DNA of 64,000 nucleotides from Euptelea pleiosperma (GCA_035048495.1 CM068544.1:50617893-50681892), one strand, 5' to 3'; numbered from the stretch's first letter, positions 37,701 through 45,555 are shown. Notes: a model not told the origin generated them from the letters alone. Made by a program: numbers and translations.

Positions 37701-40215
37701 CTACTTGCCCATGTTCATAGAAGGGTTGATCGTCTACGTGCTGAGTGAGACCGTCTACAGGAAATAGTAGACAAATATGATCTTCCCGACGAAGATGAAG
37801 CGGAGGCCAAGAGAAAACCTGAGGAGGGAGAATTACCCGACTCCGAGAATAAATGATTCACTTTGATTTTTGCACTTTAATGTAATTAAGATACTCAGTT
37901 TGGGGAGGTAAGTTTCTACCTTTCCCCTATTGGAATTTTATCTTTTTAAACTTTAAATATAATCATGTTACAATGCTTCGTTGCCGTTTATCTTTCGCAT
38001 AGTAAAACTGAATCCGACTTACTGTTTAGAGTAATAACAAAGCTAATAATTATAACTTCACTCCGAACCCGACTTTATTTTCGATGACCAAGAATTTCAA
38101 TCCGAATCCGACTCCATTTCTGAAGTGGACCGGAATTTCAATCCGAATCCGACTCCATTTCTGAAGTGGACCGGTACTTCAATCCGGATCCGACTCCATT
38201 TCTGAAGTGGACCGGGAACTTCAATCCGAATCCGACTCCATTTCTGAAGTGGACCGGTACTTCAATCCGGATCCAACTCCATTTCTGAAGTGGACCGGTA
38301 CTTCAATCCGGATCCAACTCCATTTCTGAAGTGGACTGGGAACTTCAATCCGGATCCAACTCTATTTCTGAAATGGACCGGTACTTCAATCCGGATCTGA
38401 CTCCATTTCTGAAGTGGACCAGTACTTCAATCCGAATCCGACTCCATTTCTGATCTCCTTCATGTCTTCTCTCATGGCGGCCATCTCTACCATTAGCATC
38501 TTAGCTATTTTCTCTAAACTTGTCTGGGCTAGGACGTCAGCCCCACTATTCTCTGGCTGAGCCCTGACGTCCTCATCAACTTCCTTTTCCTTAGAAGCTC
38601 CAGGTAGCCTCCGCGGAGGCATTCTGAATCCGTCTGAATTAATCAAGCTCTAGAGAGTGCGTAAGTCTTCTTTGAATTCCCACGGACGGCGCCAAAAGAT
38701 GTAGGGAATAAATCCACACACCCTCAAAATACGCGTTTTTTCCACGGGCTTGATGTCATTTCCGTGCTGTTAGATCCAAGGTCCCGAGATAGAATTTGAG
38801 ATCCGAGGTCGAGTTCCGAGGTGTCCGAGATCAGATTCCGAGGTGTCCGAGATGTCCGAGATCAGATTCCGAGGCCGCTGGATGATCTTGCAAATAACTC
38901 AATGTTGTGGAATTCAACCAAATGAGCCTCCGATGCTTAAGTCAGTCTTCTGAGTAAAATATATGATCAAATTTTAATCCCAAAGATTGCATCCTTTTTA
39001 CTGTAGCAAATGCTGCTATTTATAGCATTCAAAACTAGATATTTCTGTAGATATTTTATATGAACCAATAAGAATTCACCATGTGCCTTTCAATAATATT
39101 CTTCAAGTATAAAGGTTTTTCCGAAGTTGCCGAAGTTACCAAATATCATATCCGAGACTTCCGAGGATCCCGAATAAGGTGCCTAAGATCTTTGGCAAAA
39201 CCATTAAGTGTCACCCGAGGATCCGAGGTACCCGAGGTTACAGTGTCATAAGATCCGAGGTACCCGAGGTTATATTGTTATAGGATCCGAGGTACCCGAG
39301 GTTATAGTGTCATAAGATCCGACGTGTCCGAGGTACCCGAGCAATCCGAGGTACCCGAGGTGGCGCTACCCGAGGTTCCAAGTCCAAGTTTACGGCACGC
39401 CACGTGTCAGTCGAAGGATGTGACACATGGCACAATTTCATACGTCCACGTGTCAACATTATTTACCCCCCACAAGTAGGGTACACAACTACGTCTGTTT
39501 TGACTTACCACCCACATTCTGATGGTCAGACTGAAGTTGTTAACCCATCTGTTGAACAATACCTTCGTTGTTTGAGTTCGTAGGTTAGAGGAGTCCTATA
39601 AAGGATGTACTGAATTGGTTAACGAGGTAAGGAAGAAAAACTCTAATTTACTTAGTTGTTAGCTTAGTTAATTAATTTTAGAGCTTGACTCCCTCTAAGA
39701 GTCCCTATCACAGTACATACGAATCCAAGCGAGTAAAACCTAGATTATCCACAAATCTACATACGAATCCAAGCAAGTAAAACCCAAATTATCCACAAAA
39801 ACCGGAGAGAGAGAGAGAGAGAGAGAGAGATTTGAACTCAGAAACTCACGATCGAATCGGAAGCACCGTCGACGAACCATTGAGTGATGTCGCCCTTCTG
39901 GATCTTAAGAACGCTCGACGGAGACAATGCGAAATGAGCTATTAGATGCTTATCGTCTCCGCCATTGGACGTTATCGGAACCCTACTCGCACAAGTAGAT
40001 GATCCTCCTCCGCCATTAGCAGCGGAGCTCGAAATACCTGCTGAGTTCTGTTGAACACCACTGATTTCTTCCATGATTGGTGAAGATGTTCTTAGGGTTT
40101 TCAGAAAGTTATTATTGGGGTTTCGGAAATCAAGTTTGTTGATAAATCTAGGGTTTCGATTTCTAAGAAATCGAGATCCTCCTCTGCAAACTATCGAACA
40201 AATGTTCGTCGTCAT
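22718..40215 (-). CDS. Macro-domain (Appr-1''-P processing type) protein, seven exons with a 13.9-kb first intron
   Basis: Minus-strand exons: 40215-39850, 25920-25872, 24986-24884, 24805-24710, 24624-24550, 23725-23656 and 22786-22718. All junctions have GT donors and AG acceptors, phases match throughout, and the joined product is about 275 residues. The macro fold motifs are split across exons: [14 protein letters not shown] (exon 1), [16 protein letters not shown] (exon 2), [12 protein letters not shown] and [11 protein letters not shown] (exon 3), [12 protein letters not shown] (exon 4), [13 protein letters not shown] (exon 5), [10 protein letters not shown] and a TAA stop (exon 7). The NAAN and GGGGVDG loops are the ADP-ribose binding segments of MacroD-type hydrolases, which remove ADP-ribose from proteins or O-acetyl-ADP-ribose. 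The N-terminus from 40215 is rich in R, N, F and S and low in acidic residues, suggesting an organelle transit peptide; ATG 40072 would give a shorter form. Intron 1 contains the nested retrotransposons described separately. Confidence 0.88.
23854..24148. mobile_element. Foldback MITE inside a macro-gene intron (GGGCCCAC subtype)
   Basis: Inverted ends GCGAGTTTTGTTACTCAC and GTGAGTAACAAAAATCGC, then GGGCCCACTGACCG and CGGTCAGTGGGCCC. The core shares AACATCCATACGGTCA and GATTTTTGGTGTGTA with the G-box family but lacks the CACGTG segment. It lies between macro exons 5 and 6. Confidence 0.75.
24987..25871 (-). other. Intron 2 of the macro gene
   Basis: About 0.9 kb of AT-rich intron between the exons at 25872 and 24986. 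Includes an ATATATATGAAACG-type AT stretch. No other feature is recognised. Confidence 0.6.
25921..26640 (-). other. Distal part of macro-gene intron 1 before the retrotransposon nest
   Basis: Non-coding sequence. Open frames at 25951-26274 on both strands lack domain or splice support and are taken as chance. Confidence 0.5.
26641..29077 (+). pseudogene. Ty3/gypsy retrotransposon remnant, gag to integrase (left part)
   Basis: Broken by many stops and frameshifts, but domain order is readable. Gag: [12 protein letters not shown] near 26850, then [18 protein letters not shown] (27055-27110) and FLIRCFIS. A knuckle remnant is [16 protein letters not shown] (about 27485-27530), where the family has GLCFNCDE. 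Protease-like [12 protein letters not shown] (27715-27755) has DTT in place of [23 protein letters not shown] follows. Most of reverse transcriptase is missing. RNase [14 protein letters not shown] (28315-28355). Integrase: [17 protein letters not shown] (about 28730), [30 protein letters not shown] and [10 protein letters not shown]. Reading stops at QFWEGF, where the copia element enters at 29078. The rest continues at 39480. Confidence 0.85.
29078..29598 (+). repeat. 5' LTR of the copia element
   Basis: 521 bp, TG...CA ends with 6-bp inverted termini. Its partner at 33877-34404 differs by a small insertion (AGGACTGCAGAGC for AGGGC) and scattered substitutions, so insertion was fairly recent. 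Confidence 0.9.
29601..29613 (+). promoter_or_regulatory. Primer binding site (tRNA-Met)
   Basis: TGGTATCAGAGCC, two bases after the 5' LTR, is complementary to the 3' end of initiator tRNA-Met and typical for copia elements. Confidence 0.9.
30692..31834 (+). pseudogene. Copia gag and start of protease
   Basis: Frame from ATG 30692 ([15 protein letters not shown]), with an in-frame upstream extension from 30611 that is probably leader. Gag core [13 protein letters not shown], later [16 protein letters not shown], then a zinc knuckle [14 protein letters not shown] (CX2CX4HX4C) at about 31518-31560. Protease follows with [14 protein letters not shown] (catalytic DTG). The frame ends at 31834 with a frameshift; protease and the GAG-pre-integrase region continue in another frame at 31815-32058 ([19 protein letters not shown]). 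Confidence 0.85.
32059..33165 (+). pseudogene. Copia reverse transcriptase C-terminal part and RNase H
   Basis: A deletion fuses the protease-downstream region directly to RT at about 32059, where [11 protein letters not shown] is followed by an in-frame stop (TAA at 32092-32094) in place of the usual E codon. Reading then continues [15 protein letters not shown] to the YVDD catalytic motif ([12 protein letters not shown]). RNase H residues follow: [47 protein letters not shown]. Stop TGA at 33163. Confidence 0.88.
33877..34404 (+). repeat. 3' LTR of the copia element
   Basis: 528 bp, begins TGCTGG and ends CCAACA. Preceded by the polypurine tract at 33866-33875. The flank AGTTT follows at 34405-34409. 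Confidence 0.9.
34422..35201 (-). repeat. 3' LTR of the Tat-like element (left copy)
   Basis: 780 bp. Contains five tandem-like copies of a block ending GATCCGAGGTACCCGAGGTTATA (34915-35050) and G-box-like CCACGTGTC motifs near its right end. The copy at 38700 differs in the number of these blocks. Confidence 0.9.
35202..35570 (+). promoter_or_regulatory. Promoter and 5' UTR of the antisense accessory gene
   Basis: Outside the LTR but directly next to it. Several ACGTG cores (GCACGTGAAA, ACACGTGTC, GCCACGTGTC), a CCAAT-type ATTGG at 35341 and a TATA box TATAAATA at 35388-35395 form an ordinary plant promoter. A CT-rich leader follows (CTCTCTCTTTCTCGG) and a donor-like site TAG|GTAAGC at 35571. 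Transcription would run opposite to the element's own LTR transcript. Confidence 0.65.
35640..37853 (+). pseudogene. Antisense accessory protein gene of the Tat-like element (spliced, lightly damaged)
   Basis: Coding segments about 35640-36194, 36276-37292 and 37380-37853. Introns are 36195-36275 (donor AAG|GTACCC, acceptor TTTTGCAG) and 37293-37379 (donor GTAAGT, acceptor GTTGCAG). The first part reads [18 protein letters not shown], then [20 protein letters not shown], resembling the plant transposon protein domain of such accessory ORFs. The middle is serine-rich and charged. The C-terminal part (37380-37745) is a long alanine-, lysine- and glutamate-rich coiled coil. Three lesions are visible: a frame change at about 35820, another near 37125, and an in-frame TGA at 37746 before [13 protein letters not shown]. 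Function unknown. Confidence 0.7.
38058..38458. repeat. Tandem repeat, 41-42 bp unit, about nine copies
   Basis: Unit core CTCCATTTCTGAAGTGGACC followed by GGTACTTCAATCCGGATCCGA, with copies differing by single bases and a one-base insertion (GGGAACTTC for GGTACTTC). It lies in the Tat-like element between the accessory gene and the gag start. Confidence 0.92.
38386..38646 (-). pseudogene. Gag N-terminal fragment of the Tat-like element
   Basis: Minus-strand frame of 86 codons near the primer site with [14 protein letters not shown] and a [19 protein letters not shown] helix. It looks like the leader and first helix of a gypsy gag. The frame runs straight into the 41-bp tandem repeat, so the rest of gag is lost. 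Confidence 0.6.
38680..38694 (-). promoter_or_regulatory. Primer binding site of the Tat-like element
   Basis: Minus strand TGGCGCCGTCCGTGGG, five bases inside the LTR end at 38700. The TGGCGCC start matches a tRNA 3' end of the Asp/Arg type rather than Met. Confidence 0.8.
38700..39474 (-). repeat. 5' LTR of the Tat-like element (right copy)
   Basis: 775 bp, next to the primer site and therefore the 5' LTR for the minus-strand element. Ends CCCCCACA at 39474 and is followed by the target duplication AGTAG. Confidence 0.9.
39480..39600 (+). pseudogene. Ty3/gypsy integrase, right part beyond the insertions
   Basis: Continues the integrase interrupted at 29077: GTQLRL, a frameshift, then [23 protein letters not shown]. 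The YHPxxDGQTE motif is the hallmark of the gypsy integrase core. This shows that the 10.4 kb between 29078 and 39479 was inserted in two steps into an older element. Confidence 0.85.
39804..39830. repeat. (GA)n microsatellite
   Basis: GAGAGAGA run of about 27 bases just inside the macro-gene intron 1, near exon 1. Confidence 0.9.
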
Positions 40216-40252
40216 TTGGATACACTATCGTTTTCATTTCTTAGCAAATGTA

Positions 40253-40626
40253 ATCGAGGCCGATGACAGCGCGCAATATGAGCCACGTGGCAACTCTTAG
40301 AGGACTCTGACCGTATGGATGTTTGTCCAATCCCTAGGTGGATCTACAAACCAAATATCTGCCTGATTAGTGGTTTCAGACCTTTGGATCTTTGTACCTC
40401 AAATAATGGTCAACAATGCTCAAATTCCCACCGTTAAAATCAACCCAAGAAAATAATTCCAATCCAACGCCTAGAAATATCACTAATCGGGCTAATTTTT
40501 GGTTTAGGTCCACCTAGGGATTGGCCAGACATCCATACGGTCAAAGTCCTCTAAGCGTGTGCCACGTGGCTCAAATTGCTCGCTATCATTGGCCTCGATA
40601 ACAGGACTTTTCATCAAAGTTTTACT
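40253..40626. mobile_element. Mutator-type foldback MITE just upstream of the macro gene
   Basis: Inner inverted repeat ATCGAGGCCGATGACAGCGC on the left and its imperfect complement GCTATCATTGGCCTCGAT on the right. Both arms carry GCCACGTGGC (40280s and 40561). On the right the family's outer end CAAAGTTTTACTC is present to 40626; the matching outer 30 bp on the left is missing. The left edge is only about 38 bp from the macro-gene ATG at 40215, so it probably forms the gene's promoter or 5' UTR. Confidence 0.82.
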
Positions 40627-41079
40627 CTTTGCTAAGTAGTGGGACATGTGGAGGTTGGAGATTGGAGTGGACACTGTAACTGTACGGAGGTCATTGGAGA
40701 AGGGCACTCTCATCCAGAGGAAATGAAAGGTCCTAGTTATATAGGTACTAAGAACCGTCTATGGTCCAAAGACTCCAAACATCTAGGTTCAGATCCGGAT
40801 CAAGTAAAATGCTTATCGGATCCGGATTGGCACCAATCCAACTCAAACTAGATCCATTGACAGCCCAAAATTCCCCATCGTTTCCCAGCCGCTTTCAGAA
40901 ACAGCACCTTTCAGGTAGGTCAGCTCAAGCCGAAACCTGCCTGCTACAGGGCTGTCAACGGGTACCCAATTACCCCCATTGACTGGACCCAAACCCAATT
41001 AGTCAGGTTTGGGCCCATCATTTGACCCAATTAATAATTGGATCAAGGTCTGGATGACTGGTGTGTGAGCTTTATATGT
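40627..41079. other. Intergenic DNA, no gene seen
   Basis: Contains GGATCCGGAT-type and GGACCCAAACC-type degenerate repeats. No supported coding sequence. Confidence 0.4.
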
Positions 41080-41225
41080 ATTACCGATATTATTATTTTT
41101 TTGATAGGTAAGCCTGTTTTTAAGGAGATCAGTAACTCGGTGAAGGTGGGTTTTGAACCCAGGTCTATGGTATCATCACCCACAAACTTTACCAACCAAC
41201 TGAGCAATCCATTTGGCCAGGTCTT
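41080..41225 (-). mobile_element. tRNA-derived SINE
   Basis: On the minus strand an A-box-like TTGCTCAGTTGG, GTAAAGTTTGTGGGTGATGA, a B-box-like GGGTTCAAAACCC, a short body and a tail CTTACCTATCAAAAAAAT. The same family as the copy at 10646-10776. Confidence 0.75.
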
Positions 41226-41370
41226 GACTCCATCTTTGGGATCCAACTAGTAATCGGGTCATCGAAACTCAGGGCCACCAGGCTGTAAATTTTGAGTCAG
41301 CCATAAAACTGTTTTTAGGCAAAGTTATGCCTAGGTATAACCCATTTATCTAGGAAGCCTCAATTCAAGG

Positions 41371-41519
41371 CATGGTTCGAAATGTTCGAATCTGTGGCCA
41401 CCGATCCCAGTCCAGATCACCTCCAATTTGAACGATCTGGCGAGAAAACCCCAACATTGTCCTGGTCGGTGAGGGCCAATCCTGATCTGGATCAGGATCG
41501 GCTGAGACTTCAAACCATG
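41371..41519. mobile_element. hAT-type MITE with GATC-rich interior
   Basis: Ends CATGGTTCGAAATG and CTTCAAACCATG, with flanks ATTCAAGG (41363-41370) and ATTCAAGC (41520-41527), an 8-bp duplication with one mismatch. The interior is a run of GATCC, GATCTGG and GGATCAGGATCGG motifs. Confidence 0.78.
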
Positions 41520-41957
41520 ATTCAAGCCCAAGCACAGGACATGGACTTTGTTAAAACAGATAAAGCCCCACGTAAAGCTGACGGAACTTGAGTGCCTATC
41601 ATGTTGGCCCCGTTGGCAATTCGCACCCCAGCGAATAGATTGGACTCGTGCCTGCCAGGAGCCGAAACAATTTGAATATGCACAGCCAAGGCACACTTTT
41701 CAGGCCCAAGGCTATTATTGCCAACCCTAAAATCTCAAACCTAAACGTGTAGTCCAATTCTGCAATGCAAGGCCGAACCTGGGCCTGCAATATATTTAAT
41801 GGGTCTTAAAAATAGACCAAAGTTACTAGGTGCAATCTAAGCCCATTTGAGAGTGAGCTGGACTAGAAATCTGAGGTCATCCCGGCACATGTGCACCCTT
41901 AGCGCCTTTTGGTATTGCCCAGCACTAGGAAGGGACTGGTCCCTTCCTGGCTCCATC

Positions 41958-42236
41958 CCTGGGTGGGGCCCACACGGAGATCATGTTGAACAATCCAACA
42001 ATATACTGAATTGTCTATACTGTGGAAGATCATCCTCGCAAGAAAACTTATCCATTTTGAAATTTCTAACCACATCAAAAATTGATTTGAATTTGAAAGA
42101 TCTAGACCATCCAATTAAACCGTTACTTTAGCTCAAATTTTTTATGTAGTTAGCAATGTATGATCATTATGACAAGGACAACACTATGTATGGTCCGATT
42201 GTTCAACATAATCTCCACGTGGGCCCAACCATTGGG
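41958..42236. mobile_element. Foldback MITE (GGGCCCA type)
   Basis: Inverted repeats GGGTGGGGCCCACACGGAGA and TCTCCACGTGGGCCCAACC, extended by CATGTTGAACAATCC against GATTGTTCAACATAAT. No coding sequence; target duplication not resolved. Confidence 0.7.
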
Positions 42237-42320
42237 TGTAGCTCTAGACTGACTCATTCTAAAAGAATTATTCTAAAATTCCTTTTGGATTTCTCTAAAA
42301 CACGCTCGTAACCTTAATTT

Positions 42321-42420
42321 AAGGGTGTGTTTGGTAAAAGGCCTTCATTCCATTCTCAAAAGACATCCACTTATGATAAGATTATTCGTTGTTTGGCAAC
42401 CACCTAAACACACTTTAGGG
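42321..42420. mobile_element. Short TTTGGT-end MITE
   Basis: AGGGTGTGTTTGGTAAAAGG at the left and CACCTAAACACACTTTAGGG at the right form short imperfect inverted ends, as in many small plant hAT or PIF MITEs. Confidence 0.45.
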
Positions 42421-42704
42421 TAGAGTTAATTAACTTGTGGGTTGTGAAACTTTATTCCCACGAGGGCAACTCTCGACCACAAGATTTTCTTTTAATCTAG
42501 AATAACTTGCATTGATTATTAAGCATCTCCTAAATGTTGTATTTACACAATTATAATTCAGTTAAGTCAAGTAATCGATTCAGAAAATTTGCATGAATAA
42601 ATAAAAATTAATTAGAAAAAGAAAAAGAAGAAAAAAATAACCCTCTTAAATAATCCTTATTTCTAGACAAACTAGTTATTTCTTTCTAATAAACTAGGGG
42701 GTCG

Positions 42705-42860
42705 CCACATGCATTTACACGTGGAATACTCTTAGAGATCACTAACCGTATGGATGTTTGCATGTTCAAAAAATTCATCTTGATTAGTTATTTGTCTCCA
42801 TTGGATTAGAGACTTTTTCATGGTTTGTTTTTAACCATGGATTTTGAGTATTATTTGGCC
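42705..42860. mobile_element. Mutator-type MITE, left-half fragment
   Basis: Has ACACGTGGAATACTCTTAGAG, ACCGTATGGATGTTTG, TTTTTAACCATGGATTTTGAG and ATTATTTGGCC in family order. The right half is absent. Confidence 0.6.
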
Positions 42861-42984
42861 AATGTCAAAATAACACTACCATGTAACATGAGAACGTTTA
42901 TGGCTCTTGGACGATATGATCATTATTCATAATCTGTACGTAGGGTACACTTAATTAACCTTTTTTTTTTCAAACATTTACGTT

Positions 42985-43265
42985 GATAATGAACCATATT
43001 ATGAGCCATGTAGCACACTCTTATAGATCACTACCTGTATGGATGTTTGACCCATCCCTAGGTAGACTTAGGTAACAAAATTCATCATGATTATTAGTTT
43101 ATATGTAACCATGGATTTCTAGCAGTATTTTGGGTATTCTCAGATTCAAGGTTAGAATTCACAAATTAGGCTGATTTTTGTTACATACCAAATATCCATA
43201 GGTCAATAGCCTCAAATAATGTACCATGTGACTCACTTTGATGATGGACACCAGCATCGAAATTT
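42985..43265. mobile_element. Mutator-type foldback MITE (decayed)
   Basis: Left arm with ATTATGAGCCATGTAGCACAC, TGTATGGATGTTTGACCCAT; right arm with ATATCCATAGGTCAATAG and TACCATGTGACTCA. Outer ends are decayed. Confidence 0.6.
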
Positions 43266-44250
43266 TTTCCATTGACAGAGTTTAGGTGACATGTGGGGAT
43301 GTAATAAATGCTTTCACATTTGAATTGAAATGTGAAAATACTAAATAACCAAATCACCATTATAAATTAAAAATAAAAGAAGTAATGTTTGTCAATTTAA
43401 AAAATTGAAGGTCATAATAGAAATAAAGATTTTTTAATTTTTTTTAATAAGAAAAAGCATTTAGTGAGCTGCAAAAGTGATGTGCCCTTTGACATCAAAA
43501 AGACCAAAGTGACTCTTCTATGGAAATAGTTTAATGAACACAAAAGAAGCAAAACAGGAGTATTTTTGAAATATTTGGGTTTAGCGTTGCACACACAAGA
43601 AGGGATGTCTCAAACAGATATAATTGTACATGCCATGGTACGGTCACTCCCTCTCGCGGAAAAGAGAGGAAAGAAAAATAAAAAAGATACACAAATTCTA
43701 AAAAGTATCCCACCATTTTTTCCTTCAACATTTGCTTTAGTTTGGCATACCTTTCCGCCAGAAAAGGGATATTGTTGAAAACTTATGCATGCAAAAAAGC
43801 ATACCTTGTGGTCAAAAATGGCGATTAAAGCCTCCCCTAGACTTTGAATGTATCACTTTAACACCGAAATTCAAATTTCTCGGTTAGAAGATATCCAATC
43901 AGACGAGTTGATGCCATTGCACAATACTCTGTTTCCGCATTCGATTTGTGGACTTAATAAGTCTTTTATTGGGTCTAGGAAGTCCGTCCAAAGTTAGTCT
44001 CGCACAATTTCCAAACTAGAAAGTTTGTGTAAATCCTGTTTACAAGCAATTGGTGCGGTGGTGCCTATCCATTCTTCACCTCTTCCATGAATCGAATCAA
44101 ATTGTGTGCAATGCTCCGTATAAAGTGCAGTCATCGAATAGCCAGGATTACCTCGTCAGTGTGAGCTTCCGCTGTTTTCCTGTTAAATGACCAAGGGCGT
44201 TGTATCTGAAATGAGATTAAACAAATGAAGGTCCGTTGCACCTATCGAAC
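43266..44250. other. Intergenic DNA, no gene seen
   Basis: AT-rich sequence with short frames on both strands and no recognised motif. Confidence 0.4.
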
Positions 44251-44318
44251 GGACAAATCTAGTATGCAACCGTTTGCCGACTTAAAAGCATTCAGACGGT
44301 TGCATACTAGATTTGTCC
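44251..44318. mobile_element. 68-bp hairpin, minimal Mutator-type MITE
   Basis: A 26-bp inverted repeat with one mismatch (GGACAAATCTAGTATGCAAC at each end) encloses a 16-base loop. Flanks CTATCGAAC (44242-44250) and CTATCAAAC (44319-44327) form a 9-bp duplication with one mismatch. The transcript would form a strong hairpin. Confidence 0.75.
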
Positions 44319-44476
44319 CTATCAAACTACGGTACGGTTGAATTATTGAATAGCGTGATGATGACGTTGTTGTAACTGTCTCTGTCGTTAAGTAGCTAAA
44401 CATTAGCACATGGGTCATGCTCAGCGGACACATTTTTACACACAATTTTGGTGTTACCCACATGGAAGATAAATCA

Positions 44477-44668
44477 ATGGCTGATTTTTGGTGAGGATGA
44501 TCTGCTTCACCATATAGATCACCCCTACAAAAAGTCAGCTCATTAGGAACTTTCTAACACCATCAAATGTAGGTTCTCAAGTTAACAGTGTAAACCATGC
44601 AATGACTATCAGAATGATTTGAATTTTTCTAAGGGTGATCTCCTCACCATAGAGACCAGAATCTTGAC
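44477..44668. other. Degenerate MITE-like sequence
   Basis: GGTGAGGATGATCTGCTTCACC and GGGTGATCTCCTCACC recall the ends of the foldback element at 56414-56604. Too decayed to place its borders. Confidence 0.4.
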
Positions 44669-44982
44669 TGTAGTGTGGGGTTTGCCCCATGGAGGGATGA
44701 CGTGGCCAATTAAGATCGTCCATCTCATAGACACCCTCTAAATAGGTCATGGATGGTTCTTTTATTCACATCATGCCTAACCCTACCATGTATAGTACTT
44801 TTTTCTTATTGCAACTATTGAATTTCTTTAGTTTTTAAAATGCAATAAAGGCAAAAAAACAAAAACTCTTTTTACCACGTGATGGAATGCTATTTGGGTG
44901 AAGCTTTCCACATGGATATGATGAGGTGGCGAAATCCATGGACCTCAGACCCTCCTAAGGAGAAATTTTTTTATGGGGCGGA

Positions 44983-45117
44983 GATTTAGAAGCGGCAATC
45001 ATGTGCCAAATGATATTGTGCAAGGTACACCAGGGTTAATCTGGCGCAATATCATTGCCCCTACACTTAGGTGTACTTGGCGCAATATCATTGACGCATG
45101 ATCGCCTCTTCTAAATC
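44983..45117. mobile_element. 135-bp foldback MITE
   Basis: Inverted ends GATTTAGAAGCGGCAATCATG and CATGATCGCCTCTTCTAAATC, with an inner pair AATGATATTGTGC against GGCGCAATATCATT. Contains two GGCGCAATATCATTG copies. Confidence 0.72.
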
Positions 45118-45124
45118 ACGAGTT

Positions 45125-45185
45125 TTGATTGAACCTGGGGAGGTCTCAAGTATTGCAACTACGAGCCAATTGAGCTACAAGCACA
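45125..45185 (-). mobile_element. Possible tRNA-like SINE head
   Basis: The minus strand reads TTGTAGCTCAATTGGC (A-box-like), then CTCCCCAGGTTCAATC (B-box-like). No clear tail. Possibly an Au-type SINE remnant. Confidence 0.35.
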
Positions 45186-45221
45186 ACCTCTGATCCTTGT
45201 ATCTTGTTCTAACTCTAGGAT

Positions 45222-45384
45222 TAGTTACAAATTGCAGCATAGCAAGTGTTTAAACCCTTTCATGATGTGGACTCTTCAAACATATAAATCGGAGACCTCA
45301 AGGTTGCGACTGTGAGGGCTGTGTACTCGAATCAGGGGCTCGACCCCTTATGCGTATGTGAATGTTGCCCCAAGACCAATTACA
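45222..45384 (+). repeat. Direct repeat, left copy (flanks the Helitron array)
   Basis: About 165 bp from TTACAAATTGCAGCATAGC to GACCAATTACA, matched at about 90 percent by 46248-46410. The Helitron units lie between the two copies. Confidence 0.85.
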
Positions 45385-45555
45385 TCTATATAACAAAACA
45401 GGGAAGTTGTCTCCCCCTCTTATACCCCCTCTTATCTATTTAGACAAAAAAGGGCTGAGATCTTATCCCCCAAATAGATGGTGGATCTCACCCATTCACA
45501 CCCAATTTTGACAAACGCTTTGTTGGAGAGTGCCGTCGGCACTGGCCACCCACTA
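45385..45555 (+). mobile_element. Helitron-like unit A
   Basis: Begins TCTATATAAC and ends with the hairpin GTGCCGTCGGCAC, then TGGCCACCCACTA where CTAG would be expected (last base altered). Helitrons have 5' TC, a 3' hairpin about 10 bp from the end and CTRR. 171 bp. Confidence 0.75.

Larger units (their letters stand above)
34422..39474 (-). mobile_element. Tat-like Ty3/gypsy element lacking gag-pol, with an antisense accessory gene
   Basis: LTRs 34422-35201 (780 bp) and 38700-39474 (775 bp), both TGTAGGG...CCCCACA, flanked by an exact 5-bp duplication AGTAG (34417-34421 and 39475-39479). The primer site lies beside the right LTR on the minus strand (TGGCGCCGTCCGTGGG, 38680-38694), so the element runs right to left. 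From right to left the interior holds a short gag-like start, a 41-bp tandem repeat and a multi-exon gene on the opposite strand. No protease, RT or integrase is present. Antisense accessory genes next to the 3' LTR are known from Tat/Ogre-lineage plant elements. The left LTR begins 17 bp after the end of the copia element. Confidence 0.88.

Noticed and set aside
38058..38458. CRISPR-like array
   Set aside because: The units are contiguous 41-bp tandem repeats without unique spacers, in a plant retrotransposon.
45119..45190. Possible tRNA gene
   Set aside because: Only A- and B-box-like segments are seen; no full cloverleaf could be drawn, so at most a SINE head.
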